A DNA stretch of 29,164 nt from Kutzneria sp035492655 (GCA_035492655.1 DATJJB010000253.1:1-29164), one strand, 5' to 3'; positions 22,127 to 28,697 are shown, counted from the stretch's first letter. Notes: generated by a model from the sequence alone, not told the origin. A program made the numbers and translations.

Positions 22127-22339
22127 ATGGCTCTCTCGGACAAGTTCAACGAGCTGAAGGACAAGGCCAAGGACGCGGTCGGCCAGCACGGCGACAAGGT
22201 CGACGAGGGTATCGACAAGGCCGGGCAGTTCGTCGACGAGAAGACCGGCAACAAGCACTCCGACCAGATCAACCAGGGCGCGGACAAGGCCAAGGAAGGC
22301 CTGCGCAACTGGGGTGGCGGCGGCGAGCAGCAGCAGTAG
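22127..22339 (+). CDS. Rv0909/MT0933-like antitoxin-family small protein
   Basis: 70 residues from ATG 22127 (GGAGGCGAG directly upstream). Hydrophilic, Lys/Asp-rich repeats: DKFNELKDKAKDAVGQHGDK, VDEGIDKAGQFVDEKTGNKH, then a Gly/Gln tail. This matches the MT0933-type antitoxin family. In Mycobacterium the relative Rv0909 is paired with Rv0910, an SRPBCC-fold toxin (from memory). Here no toxin gene is adjacent; the window's SRPBCC gene at 18383-18859 is 3 kb away in a separate TetR unit. So toxin-antitoxin function is unproven, and a stand-alone stress or CsbD-like role is equally possible. A strong hairpin follows the stop by 13 bases. Confidence 0.8.
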   Translation: MALSDKFNELKDKAKDAVGQHGDKVDEGIDKAGQFVDEKTGNKHSDQINQGADKAKEGLRNWGGGGEQQQ

Positions 22340-22352
22340 CCGGAGCCCTGCT

Positions 22353-22390
22353 CCTCACGTGAGTGGCGACAACGAGCCACTCGCGTGAGG
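22353..22390 (+). terminator. Strong stem-loop after the antitoxin-like gene
   Basis: 15-bp arms CCTCACGTGAGTGGC and GCCACTCGCGTGAGG (one G-U pair) around the loop GACAACGA. It is placed as a terminator for the 22127-22339 gene. Homology of the decayed monooxygenase stops exactly at its right edge, so it may also mark a rearrangement or a dispersed palindromic repeat. Confidence 0.65.
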
Positions 22391-22838
22391 ACCAGCACCA
22401 CGCGTCCCTTGCCCCAGCGGGGCAGCTCGATCTGCGCCACCTGGTCGTAGTAGATCTCGGTCGACGGCGGGCAGCGGTCGAGCGCGGTGGGCACGACCCA
22501 GCCCAGCCCTCGATAGGCATCCTGCACGACTGTGCGCACATCGGTCGGCATCGTCGGATCTGCCGTCCAGCCCGACACGGACGCCGTCGCCATGATCCTC
22601 GACGGCGGTCACCGTTGCGCCGAAACGGAAATCGACCGCCGAGGGCAGGTTCTCCCGTAGCACGCGCTCCAGGTCGGGCGCATGATGCTGAGCAGCCGGC
22701 CGCGAATCGCCCGGGCGAACTGGGTGTGCTGCACGGCACCGCGCGGCTGGCCGTGCTCGTCGAGCAGGCTGGCTTCGTCCACTGTGTACGCGACGTCCCG
22801 GATCGCCGGCAGTAGCCCCTTTAGATCACCACCTTCAT
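22391..22838 (-). pseudogene. Decayed FAD-dependent monooxygenase
   Basis: The pieces of a ~400-residue FAD-binding aromatic-hydroxylase-type monooxygenase are present in order but in different frames. The start survives (ATG 22838, M-K-V-V-I then a stop), with GAGG before it. After a jump that removes the dinucleotide-binding GxGxxG region comes LLPAIRDVAYTVDEASLLDE and VQHTQFARAIRGRLLSIMRP. A one-base loss near 22675 shifts to DLERVLRENLPSAVDFRFGA and TVTAVEDHGDGVRV. About 120 residues are then missing, and a third frame reads AYRGLGWVVP and IYYDQVAQIELPRWGKGRVV before the homology ends, one residue short of the GDA motif, at the hairpin. No functional product is possible. Confidence 0.8.
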
Positions 22839-22852
22839 CGGTCCTCGTTCGC

Positions 22853-23100
22853 TCAGGTCAGGAGCCGGCGCAGGACGGCGTTCACCGCCTCGGGATTCGG
22901 CCGCGAGCCCAGCCCGCGATGCACGGAAGCCGTCGACCACATCGGCAATCCCCTCGCGCAGCCGCTCGTCACGAGTGGCCGCCAGGGCGTCACCCCGGCC
23001 CGTTCGGCTAACACCCGTGTGCTTACGGCCGTCCAGCCCCGCTCCGGGATCAGCTCCACCGCCGCCGACAACAGCCGTTGTCGAACCTCATGCCCGCGTT
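22853..23100 (-). pseudogene. Decayed TetR family regulator
   Basis: The N-terminal helix-turn-helix is readable (EVRQRLLSAAVELIPERGWT, AVSTRVLAERAGVTP), but no start codon is in frame upstream before a stop at about 23120, and the recognition helix (expected HYHF after GVTP) is cut off. A second frame holds TRDERLREGIADVVDGF and the original frame resumes with VHRGLGSRPNPEAVNAVLRR before TGA at 22853. So most of the ligand domain is deleted and at least one frameshift is present. Its stop is 14 bp before the start of the decayed monooxygenase, so the two were an operon. Confidence 0.78.
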
Positions 23101-23129
23101 CCGCCGCGGGCGGATCTGCTCACAGCAGC
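23100..23129. promoter_or_regulatory. Two adjacent PopR-box-like palindromes upstream of clpP
   Basis: TCCGCC-GCG-GGCGGA (23100-23114) is immediately followed by TCTGCT-CAC-AGCAGC (23115-23129). Both have 6-base arms and a 3-base spacer, close to TCTGCC-N3-GGCAGA, the motif reported for PopR at the Streptomyces clpP3 promoter, where it occurs twice (from memory). They end 41 bp before the first clpP start. The left one overlaps the edge of the decayed tetR. Confidence 0.55.
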
Positions 23130-23170
23130 ACGGACCGTGACCGGGCCGCGAACCCCGGCATTGTCGGGGC

Positions 23171-23785
23171 ATGGCAAACGACGACAGGCCGCCGCTGTTC
23201 GACCACCGGCTCCGCGAACGGTTCTTCAGCCAACGGGTGCTGATCCTCGACGGCGTGCTCGACGACGACAACGGACTCATGCTGGCGACCCAGATGCTGT
23301 CGCTGGCGAGCGAGGACCCACGCAAGGACATCGCGCTGTGGATCCACTCGCCCGGCGGCTCGGTCCCGTCCATGCTGGCGATCCGCGACGTGATGCGGCT
23401 GGTGCCGTGCGACGTCGCGACGCTGGCCATCGGCCTGGCCTGCAGCGCCGGGCAGTTCCTGCTCTCCGCCGGCACGCCCGGCAAGCGCTTCGCCCTGCCG
23501 CACGCCCGAATCCTGATGCACCAGGGCTCGGCCGGCATCGGCGGCTCGGCCGTCGAGGTCGAGGTGCAGGCCGACGACCTGCGCTACACCAGGGACACCG
23601 TGCTCGCCTGTGTCGCCGAGGACACCGGCCAGCCGATCGAGCGGATCTTCGCCGACTCGCTGCACGACCGGTGGTTCACCACCGAGCAGGCCCGCGAGTA
23701 CGGCTTCATCGACCACGTCGTCGCGGATCTCGGCCAGGTCGTGCCGGTCCGCACCCACTCGATGGGACTGGGGGCTTCGGCATGA
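23171..23785 (+). CDS. ClpP-family serine protease subunit, catalytically complete
   Basis: 204 residues from ATG 23171. Catalytic triad Ser92 (GLACSAGQFLL), His117 (ARILMHQGSAG) and Asp166 (HDRWFTTEQA) is intact; the oxyanion strand WIHSPGGSVPSMLAI is present. ClpP forms a two-ring 14-mer that degrades substrates fed by Clp ATPases. The sequence departs from housekeeping ClpP1/ClpP2 (Ala-Cys-Ser-Ala instead of Ala-Ala-Ser-Met), as expected of the extra, ClpP3-type copies of actinomycetes. Its stop overlaps the start of a second clpP (ATGA). PopR-box-like sites lie upstream. Confidence 0.93.
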   Translation: MANDDRPPLFDHRLRERFFSQRVLILDGVLDDDNGLMLATQMLSLASEDPRKDIALWIHSPGGSVPSMLAIRDVMRLVPCDVATLAIGLACSAGQFLLSAGTPGKRFALPHARILMHQGSAGIGGSAVEVEVQADDLRYTRDTVLACVAEDTGQPIERIFADSLHDRWFTTEQAREYGFIDHVVADLGQVVPVRTHSMGLGASA

Positions 23786-24372
23786 GCACGTACACGATTC
23801 CCAACGTGATCACCCGCGTCGCCGGCAGCGAGCGGATCATGGACGTCTACTCGCACCTGCTGTCCGAGCGCATCGTCTACCTCGGCACCGGCATCGACGC
23901 CGGGGTGGCCAACGCGCTGATCGCCCAGTTGTTGTTCCTGGAGGCGGAAAACCCCAACCAGGAGATCGACCTGTACATCAACTCCGAGGGCGGCGACCCG
24001 TCGGCGATGCTGGCCCTGTACGACACCATGCGCTTCATCAAGTCGCCGGTCGCCACCACGTGCGTCGGGCAGGCCGTGGCCGCCGCGGCGGTGCTGCTGG
24101 CCGCCGGCGCCGAGGGACGGCGGGCCGTGCTGCCGCACTCCCGGGTCGTGCTGCACCAGCCGGCGGCGCAGGGCCGTGGCACCATCCCGGACCTGATCCT
24201 CCAGGCCGACGAGGTCGTTCGGGTCCGTACGCAGCTGGAGAACATCCTGTCCCGGCACACCGGTCACGACGTCGCCCAGCTGCGGCACGACACCGACCGC
24301 GACCGGGTGTTCGACGCCGAGGGCGCGGTCGCCTACGGGCTGGCCGACATGGTGCGGGCGGAAAAGGTCTAG
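23782..24372 (+). CDS. ClpP-family subunit lacking the catalytic serine
   Basis: 196 residues from ATG 23782, coupled by ATGA overlap to the first clpP. Normal ClpP length and fold: MDVYSHLLSERIVYLGTGID, LYINSEGGDPSAMLALYDTM, His125 in VVLHQPAAQGRGTIPDL, and Asp174 in DRDRVFDAEGA. The nucleophile segment reads CVGQAVAAAAVLLAAG, with Ala100 where active ClpP has Ser (GQAASMGA). The codons are clear (gtg gcc gcc gcg gcg), so this is not an ambiguous base. It should be a non-catalytic ring subunit, like ClpR of cyanobacteria, that shapes a mixed 14-mer with its neighbour. Ends 4 bases into the opposing XRE gene. Confidence 0.93.
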   Translation: MSTYTIPNVITRVAGSERIMDVYSHLLSERIVYLGTGIDAGVANALIAQLLFLEAENPNQEIDLYINSEGGDPSAMLALYDTMRFIKSPVATTCVGQAVAAAAVLLAAGAEGRRAVLPHSRVVLHQPAAQGRGTIPDLILQADEVVRVRTQLENILSRHTGHDVAQLRHDTDRDRVFDAEGAVAYGLADMVRAEKV

Positions 24373-24680
24373 GCCGCCATCAGCGTCGGGCCGCTCGGGC
24401 GGCGCGATCCCGTCCGTCGCACGTCACCGGCGATCTCGATGAGCAGCGTGGACAGCTCGATGCCGAGAGCGCCGGTGACCGCCGCGATCATCTCGCTCGA
24501 CGGCTCCTTGCGGCCGCGCTCGATCTCCGACAGGTACTGCGGCGAGATGCCGGCGCGCTCCGCCGTGTCGACGAGGCGTTCGCCCTGCTCCTCCCGGGCC
24601 GCGCGCAGGCTGCGGCCCAGCGCCTCGCGCCACAGCGGGGCCGGCTCGTGCTTGCGGGGGAACTGGAGGATGTCCGCCAT
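24369..24680 (-). CDS. XRE-type regulator of the ClgR/PopR kind
   Basis: 103 residues from ATG 24680. Helix-turn-helix with SLRAAREEQGERLVDTAERA and the ClgR/PopR-like recognition segment QYLSEIERGRKEPSSEMIAA. The protein ends Thr-Leu-Met-Ala-Ala. In Streptomyces, PopR and ClgR end in Ala-Ala and are degraded by ClpP1/P2, and PopR activates clpP3-clpP4 (from memory). Lying tail-to-tail with a clpP pair that has PopR-box-like sites upstream, this is a good PopR candidate: an activator made in proportion to spare protease capacity. The gene symbol is withheld because orthology is not proven. Confidence 0.85.
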   Translation of the reverse strand: MADILQFPRKHEPAPLWREALGRSLRAAREEQGERLVDTAERAGISPQYLSEIERGRKEPSSEMIAAVTGALGIELSTLLIEIAGDVRRTGSRRPSGPTLMAA

Positions 24681-24720
24681 GCCGCCATCGTGGCAGCCGT
24701 CCGGCGGTTCCGTACCTCGC

Positions 24721-25281
24721 TTACGCTGCCGGCGAACGCCACTGGTAGAGGTCACGGAGCAGCGCGATCTCCGCGCCGTGGTGCAGGAGTTCGCGGTTGA
24801 TGTGCAGCACAAGGCGGGCCATCGAGCTGTCCGCGAACGGTCCCTCGGCCGGTCCGCAGGGCTCGCTCAGGTCCGCCTTGCGCACGCCGTCCAGCCATGC
24901 CTGGTAGTTGTCGTCCAGCTGCCGCAACGCCGTCTTCGCGTCGCCCGGGTAGTCGTGGCTCTGGTAGTCCATCGCCGGGCCGCCGAAATGCGACGCCACC
25001 CGCATGCCGAACACCCCCACCACCAGATGCCCGACACGCCAGGCGATCGTCGTCACCGGCGCCGGCTCCGGCTGCGGAAACTCGAAGTCGATCACCCAGT
25101 CCCCGCTGCCCGCCGCGATCTTCGCGCCGCCGCCGCTGCCCCTCGGCCGCACGTTCCACGCCCCCGCCACCGGCTCCCAGCGATACTCCTCGTCGGTCAA
25201 CCCGTCCAGCCGCGGCCGCAACTGATGCGTCCAGTGCCAGTCCACCTGGTCGACGAGCAACTCCGTCCAGTTCAGCTCCAT
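24721..25281 (-). CDS. DinB-like (DUF664-type) putative metal-dependent protein
   Basis: 186 residues from ATG 25281. Four-helix-bundle DinB fold: opening LLVDQVDWHWTHQLRPRLDG, LTDEEYRWEPV, a His in IAWRVGHLVVGVFGMRV, and C-terminal His residues in VLHINRELLHHGAEIALLR; the three His positions are the usual metal site. Some DinB relatives are bacillithiol- or mycothiol-dependent transferases, so a thiol-transferase role is possible. The start of the XRE gene lies 40 bp downstream on the same strand. Confidence 0.88.
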   Translation of the reverse strand: MELNWTELLVDQVDWHWTHQLRPRLDGLTDEEYRWEPVAGAWNVRPRGSGGGAKIAAGSGDWVIDFEFPQPEPAPVTTIAWRVGHLVVGVFGMRVASHFGGPAMDYQSHDYPGDAKTALRQLDDNYQAWLDGVRKADLSEPCGPAEGPFADSSMARLVLHINRELLHHGAEIALLRDLYQWRSPAA

Positions 25282-25342
25282 GCGGCCGAGGCTAGGACGG
25301 ATCGCGGACAGCTGCCGTCCTCGATGGCGAACGTGGTTTCCG

Positions 25343-25879
25343 TCAGACGAAAGACGGATCCAGCACGAGATAGCCGTCCAGCCGGCCGACGCGATCGGTG
25401 TCCGGATCGGGCGGCAGGGCGTGGCCGAGGTCCCGTGCCCGCACCTCGCCGATCCACTGGTCGTGCTGGTACTCGTGGTTGATCAGGGCGACGAGCAGGT
25501 GCTGAGCGACGACGGCCAGCTGGGCAGGTGCACCGACGCGGCCGCCGGCGATGTCGCCGATCCGGGCGTGCACCCGCGAGGCGACGGTGTCGCGGAACGC
25601 GGTCAGCCGCTCGACCGTCGGCAGCGTGCCGCGGAACTGCTCGGGATTGGCGGAATCCATGATCCCGTCCAGCTCGGGATCGGGGCTCGGCTCGGCGGCG
25701 GTCAGGTTGCGCACCATGAAATGGGCGACGTGGGCCTGGTGCCCGAGGTGCCAGCCGATGGCGCTGGAGTTCTCGTGCGGCCGCCAGACGATCTCGTCCG
25801 GGCTGAGGTCCCGCCACAGCTCGTCGGTGTAGCCGCGGGCCCGGTCGTACTCCTTGAGCAGCTGGCCGATCTCGTACAT
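25343..25879 (-). CDS. DinB-like putative metal-dependent protein (second copy type)
   Basis: 178 residues from ATG 25879. DinB fold with His residues in AIGWHLGHQAHVAHFMVRN and in LINHEYQHDQWIGEVRAR, the metal triad pattern; start MYEIGQLLKEYDRARGYTDE. It is only distantly similar to the neighbouring DinB protein, so the two are not a recent duplication. It follows the TetR gene by 4 bp, so it is in the TetR operon and probably part of the same response as the divergent exporter. Confidence 0.88.
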   Translation of the reverse strand: MYEIGQLLKEYDRARGYTDELWRDLSPDEIVWRPHENSSAIGWHLGHQAHVAHFMVRNLTAAEPSPDPELDGIMDSANPEQFRGTLPTVERLTAFRDTVASRVHARIGDIAGGRVGAPAQLAVVAQHLLVALINHEYQHDQWIGEVRARDLGHALPPDPDTDRVGRLDGYLVLDPSFV

Positions 25880-25883
25880 GAGC

Positions 25884-26540
25884 TCACCTCAGATTGCTGA
25901 TGATCAGGTTGACCGTGAAGTCGAAGCGCTCGTGCCCGCGGCCGGACGTCAGCTCGGCGGCGTGCTGGCGGGTGAGCGGGAAGCGGTCCGGCAGGTCCGC
26001 GAACCGGGCGATGAGCTCGTCGCGGCTGAGCACCCAGTCGTCGCCCTGGTGTTGTTGCCGCTGCTGCACCAGCGATCGCTCCAACGTGTAGGCGCTGACG
26101 TACAGCGAGAGCGCGTCCCGAGCCCAGCCGGCGGTGTGCGGCGGAATGCCGCCGGCCAGCAGGATGGCCAGGATGCCCTCGCCGACCCGCAGCGTCTCGA
26201 GGTGGGTGGAGACCACGGCCAGCGCGGCCCGGGAGACGCCGGGATAGGCCAGGTACCGGTCCCGGAGCTGGCTGTACACGTCGAGGATCTGCTCGCGCCA
26301 GCGTGACGGATCGGGCGCGGGCAGCCGGATCTCGCTGTACAGCCGGGCGATGAGCAGGTCGTCGAGGTCTTCCTTGTTGACGATGTGCGCGTACAGCGAG
26401 GACGGCCCGGTGTCGAGCACGGCGGCGACCCGGCGGATGGTCAGCGCCTCGTAGCCCTCGGTGGCGATGACCTGCAACGCGGCGTCGGTGATGCGGTCCG
26501 TGGTGATCGGCGGCTTGCGTGGGGCCTTGGAGACGGGCAT
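25884..26540 (-). CDS. TetR/AcrR family regulator of the divergent exporter
   Basis: 218 residues from ATG 26540. Helix-turn-helix in residues ~15-60 (RITDAALQVIATEGYEALTI, RRVAAVLDTGPSSLYAHIVN), then the longer TetR-type C-terminal ligand domain (HLETLRVGEGILAILLAGGI; WARDALSLYVSAYTLERSLV). The tandem ACGAACTAAGTTCGT-type palindromes in the 52-bp divergent gap and the exporter start are its likely operators; it would repress itself, the following DinB gene and the MFS-SDR operon until a toxic ligand binds. Confidence 0.93.
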   Translation of the reverse strand: MPVSKAPRKPPITTDRITDAALQVIATEGYEALTIRRVAAVLDTGPSSLYAHIVNKEDLDDLLIARLYSEIRLPAPDPSRWREQILDVYSQLRDRYLAYPGVSRAALAVVSTHLETLRVGEGILAILLAGGIPPHTAGWARDALSLYVSAYTLERSLVQQRQQHQGDDWVLSRDELIARFADLPDRFPLTRQHAAELTSGRGHERFDFTVNLIISNLR

Positions 26541-26555
26541 GACACGCAGCCTACC

Positions 26556-26585
26556 TTGACACGAACTAAGTTCGTCACGTAGAAC
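26556..26585 (+). promoter_or_regulatory. MFS-gene promoter, leaderless
   Basis: Perfect -35 TTGACA (26556-26561), 18-base spacer, -10 TAGAAC (26580-26585). The expected transcription start is at or next to the GTG at 26593, and no Shine-Dalgarno sequence precedes it. Confidence 0.6.
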
Positions 26586-26614
26586 TTAGTTCGTGAGTAT
26601 CGAACTAAGTTCGT
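26561..26614. promoter_or_regulatory. Three tandem TetR operators, the last inside the MFS coding sequence
   Basis: 15-bp sites: ACGAACTAAGTTCGT (26561-26575, perfect), TAGAACTTAGTTCGT (26580-26594, left arm 5 of 7) and TCGAACTAAGTTCGT (26600-26614, left arm 6 of 7). Centres at 26568, 26587 and 26607 are 19-20 bp apart, about two helical turns, so dimers would sit on one face. They cover the spacer, the -10/start region, and codons 3-8 of the exporter gene. Confidence 0.8.
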
Positions 26615-27975
26615 CCCAACGGACCCGGCCCTGGACAGTGCTGGTCGTGGTGGTCATCGCCGAGCTGATGGACCTGATCGACACCAGCGTGGCCAACCTG
26701 GCCGGCCCCGCCATCCGCGCCGACCTGGGCGGCGGCGAAGTGACCCTGCAATGGGTGCTGTCGGCCTACACCGCCGCCTTCGCCATCGGCCTGATCACGT
26801 CCGGTCGGCTCGGCGACCTGCTCGGCCGTCGCCGCCTCTTCCTGGTCGGCCTGACCGGCTTCACCCTCGCCTCGCTGGCCTGCGGCCTCGCGCCCGGCGT
26901 CGGCTTCCTGATCGGCGCCCGCGTGCTCCAGGGCCTGTTCGGCTCGGTGCTGATCCCACAGGGCATGGCCCTTGTGAAGATCGTCTTCCCGCCGCACCAG
27001 CTGCGCCGCGCCTTCATGCCGGTCGGCCCGATCATGGGCCTGGCCACCGTGGCCGGCCCGATCCTGGCCGGCTGGCTGCTGCACCTCGACCTGTTCGGCG
27101 GCCAGTGGCGGTCGATCTTCCTGATCAACATCCCGTTCGGCCTGCTGGCCCTGGCGCTGGCCTTGTTCACGCTGCCCCGGCAGGCCGGCGAGGACCGCGC
27201 GGCCCGCCTCGACGTCCGCGGCGTCCTCCTGCTGACCGCCGGCTCGGCGCTGTTGATCGTGCCGCTGATCCAGGGCCGCGATCTCGGTTGGCCGTTGTGG
27301 ACGTACGTCGTGATCGCCGCCGGCCTGGTCGCCTTCGGCCTGTTCGTGGCGTCCGAACGCCGCAGCAGCCACCCGGTCATCACGCGCTCGTTGTTCGGCA
27401 AGCGCAGCTTCGTGGTCGGTCTGCTGATCGTCGCCGGCTTCTACGCCGCGTTGAGCGCTTTCGTGCTGGTCGTCAACCTGCTGCTGCAGTCCGGCCTCGG
27501 CTGGACGCCGCTGGACACCGGCTTCGCGCTGATCCCGTGGGCTGCCGGCACTGCCATCGCCACGCTGCTGTCCGGCGCGGTGCTGGCCGAGAAGCTCGGC
27601 CGCTCGAGTCTGCATCTCGGCTTGGCCATCGCCGTTGTCGGCCTGCTCGGACTGTGGTGGACCGTCGCTGAGAACGGTTGGCTGGCCCCCGCCCTGTTTG
27701 TCACGGGTTTCGGCACCGGCCTGCTGTTCATCCCGCTGTTCGACTTCATCCTCGGCGACGCCACCCCCGAGGAGGTCGGCACCGGCGCCGGCGTCCTCAA
27801 CGCCGCCCAGCAGTTCGCCGGCGCCATCGGCGTCGCCGCGCTGGGCACGGTTTTCTTCGCCCACGTCGGATCGGCCGGCTACTTCGCCGCCGCCGAGCTG
27901 GTGTTCGCCATCACCGCCGGCGTGTTCCTGCTGGCCCTGCTGCTCGTCGGCCTGCTGCCCAAGCACGCCCGGTAA
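26593..27975 (+). CDS. MFS drug exporter, DHA2 (14-TM) family
   Basis: 460 residues from GTG 26593. No later ATG or GTG precedes the first membrane helix, so the start is fixed despite lying in an operator. Motifs: LMDLIDTSVANLAGPAIRAD in helix 1 (motif D1 with Asp), motif A GRLGDLLGRRRLF between helices 2 and 3, ARVLQGLFGSVLIPQGMALV in helix 4, and motif C-like PVGPIMGLATVAGPILAGW in helix 5. About 14 hydrophobic segments. It uses the proton gradient to export drugs or metabolites. Controlled by the divergent TetR; the SDR gene follows after 11 bp. Confidence 0.95.
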   Translation: MSIELSSSQRTRPWTVLVVVVIAELMDLIDTSVANLAGPAIRADLGGGEVTLQWVLSAYTAAFAIGLITSGRLGDLLGRRRLFLVGLTGFTLASLACGLAPGVGFLIGARVLQGLFGSVLIPQGMALVKIVFPPHQLRRAFMPVGPIMGLATVAGPILAGWLLHLDLFGGQWRSIFLINIPFGLLALALALFTLPRQAGEDRAARLDVRGVLLLTAGSALLIVPLIQGRDLGWPLWTYVVIAAGLVAFGLFVASERRSSHPVITRSLFGKRSFVVGLLIVAGFYAALSAFVLVVNLLLQSGLGWTPLDTGFALIPWAAGTAIATLLSGAVLAEKLGRSSLHLGLAIAVVGLLGLWWTVAENGWLAPALFVTGFGTGLLFIPLFDFILGDATPEEVGTGAGVLNAAQQFAGAIGVAALGTVFFAHVGSAGYFAAAELVFAITAGVFLLALLLVGLLPKHAR

Positions 27976-27986
27976 GGAGTAACGCC

Positions 27987-28697
27987 ATGACCGTTAGTTT
28001 GATCACCGGCGTCAGCCGCGCCCACGGCCTCGGCTTCGCCGTCGCCGCCCAACTGGCCGAGCTGGGCCAGCACGTGATCCTCACCGCCCGCGACGTCTCC
28101 CAGGTCGAGCCCCTCGCCGCCACATTGCGCCAGGCCGGCCACACCGCCACCGCATTGCGTCTGGACCTCTCCTCGCCAGACACCATGACCTCGGTTGCCG
28201 CGTCCCTCGACCGGCTCGACGTGCTGATCAACAACGCCAGCTTCCCCGTGGACTTCACCGCCCTGTCCGCGCTGGACGCCGACATCGACGCCGTCCGCGA
28301 TGCCCTGGACGTCGACGTGCTCGGCCCGTGGCGGCTGGTCCAGACCCTGTTGCCGCTGCTCAAAGCCTCTTCGGCGGCCCGCATCGTCAACGTTTCCAGC
28401 GTGTCCGCCATGCAGATCTCCGCCGGCCTTGATCTGGGCGCCAGCCTGCGTGCCCCGGCGCATTCCTTCGCCAAGCACACCCTGAACGTCCTCACCGAGG
28501 TGCTCGCACACGCCCTGCGCGACACCGACATCCTCGTCAACTCCGTCGATCCCGGCGCGACCGCCACCCATCCCGAACGCGGCGACGACAGCGACGACCG
28601 GTCCGCCGCCGAGAGCGCCCGCGGCATCGTGTGGGCCGCGACCCTGCCGGCCGACGGCCCCACCGGCGGCTTCTTCCGCGACGGCGTGCCCTGCTAG
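27987..28697 (+). CDS. Short-chain dehydrogenase/reductase family, catalytic Tyr replaced by His
   Basis: 236 residues from ATG 27987, with AAGGAG 7 bases before it. Rossmann loop LITGVSRAHGLGFAVAAQLA, NAG-equivalent INNAS (81-85), and VNVSSVSAM with the catalytic Ser (137/138). The YxxxK motif reads His159-Ser-Phe-Ala-Lys163 in APAHSFAKHTLNVLTEVLAH: Lys is kept but Tyr is His (cat, one base from tat). It may be an altered reductase or a non-catalytic relative. It is the second gene of the exporter operon, so it may modify the exported compound. Ends 4 bases into the opposing AraC gene. Confidence 0.9.
   Translation: MTVSLITGVSRAHGLGFAVAAQLAELGQHVILTARDVSQVEPLAATLRQAGHTATALRLDLSSPDTMTSVAASLDRLDVLINNASFPVDFTALSALDADIDAVRDALDVDVLGPWRLVQTLLPLLKASSAARIVNVSSVSAMQISAGLDLGASLRAPAHSFAKHTLNVLTEVLAHALRDTDILVNSVDPGATATHPERGDDSDDRSAAESARGIVWAATLPADGPTGGFFRDGVPC

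Noticed and set aside
18383..22339. SRPBCC gene and Rv0909-like gene as a toxin-antitoxin pair
   Set aside because: They are 3 kb apart, in different units, and the SRPBCC gene has its own TetR control; only family resemblance supports it.
25297..25322. GGACGG...CCGTCC as a terminator between the DinB genes
   Set aside because: Only 6-bp arms with a 14-base loop; not above expectation in this GC content.
26605..27966. 453-codon open frame antisense to the MFS gene
   Set aside because: Gln/Gly/Asp-rich shadow of hydrophobic codons; no domain.
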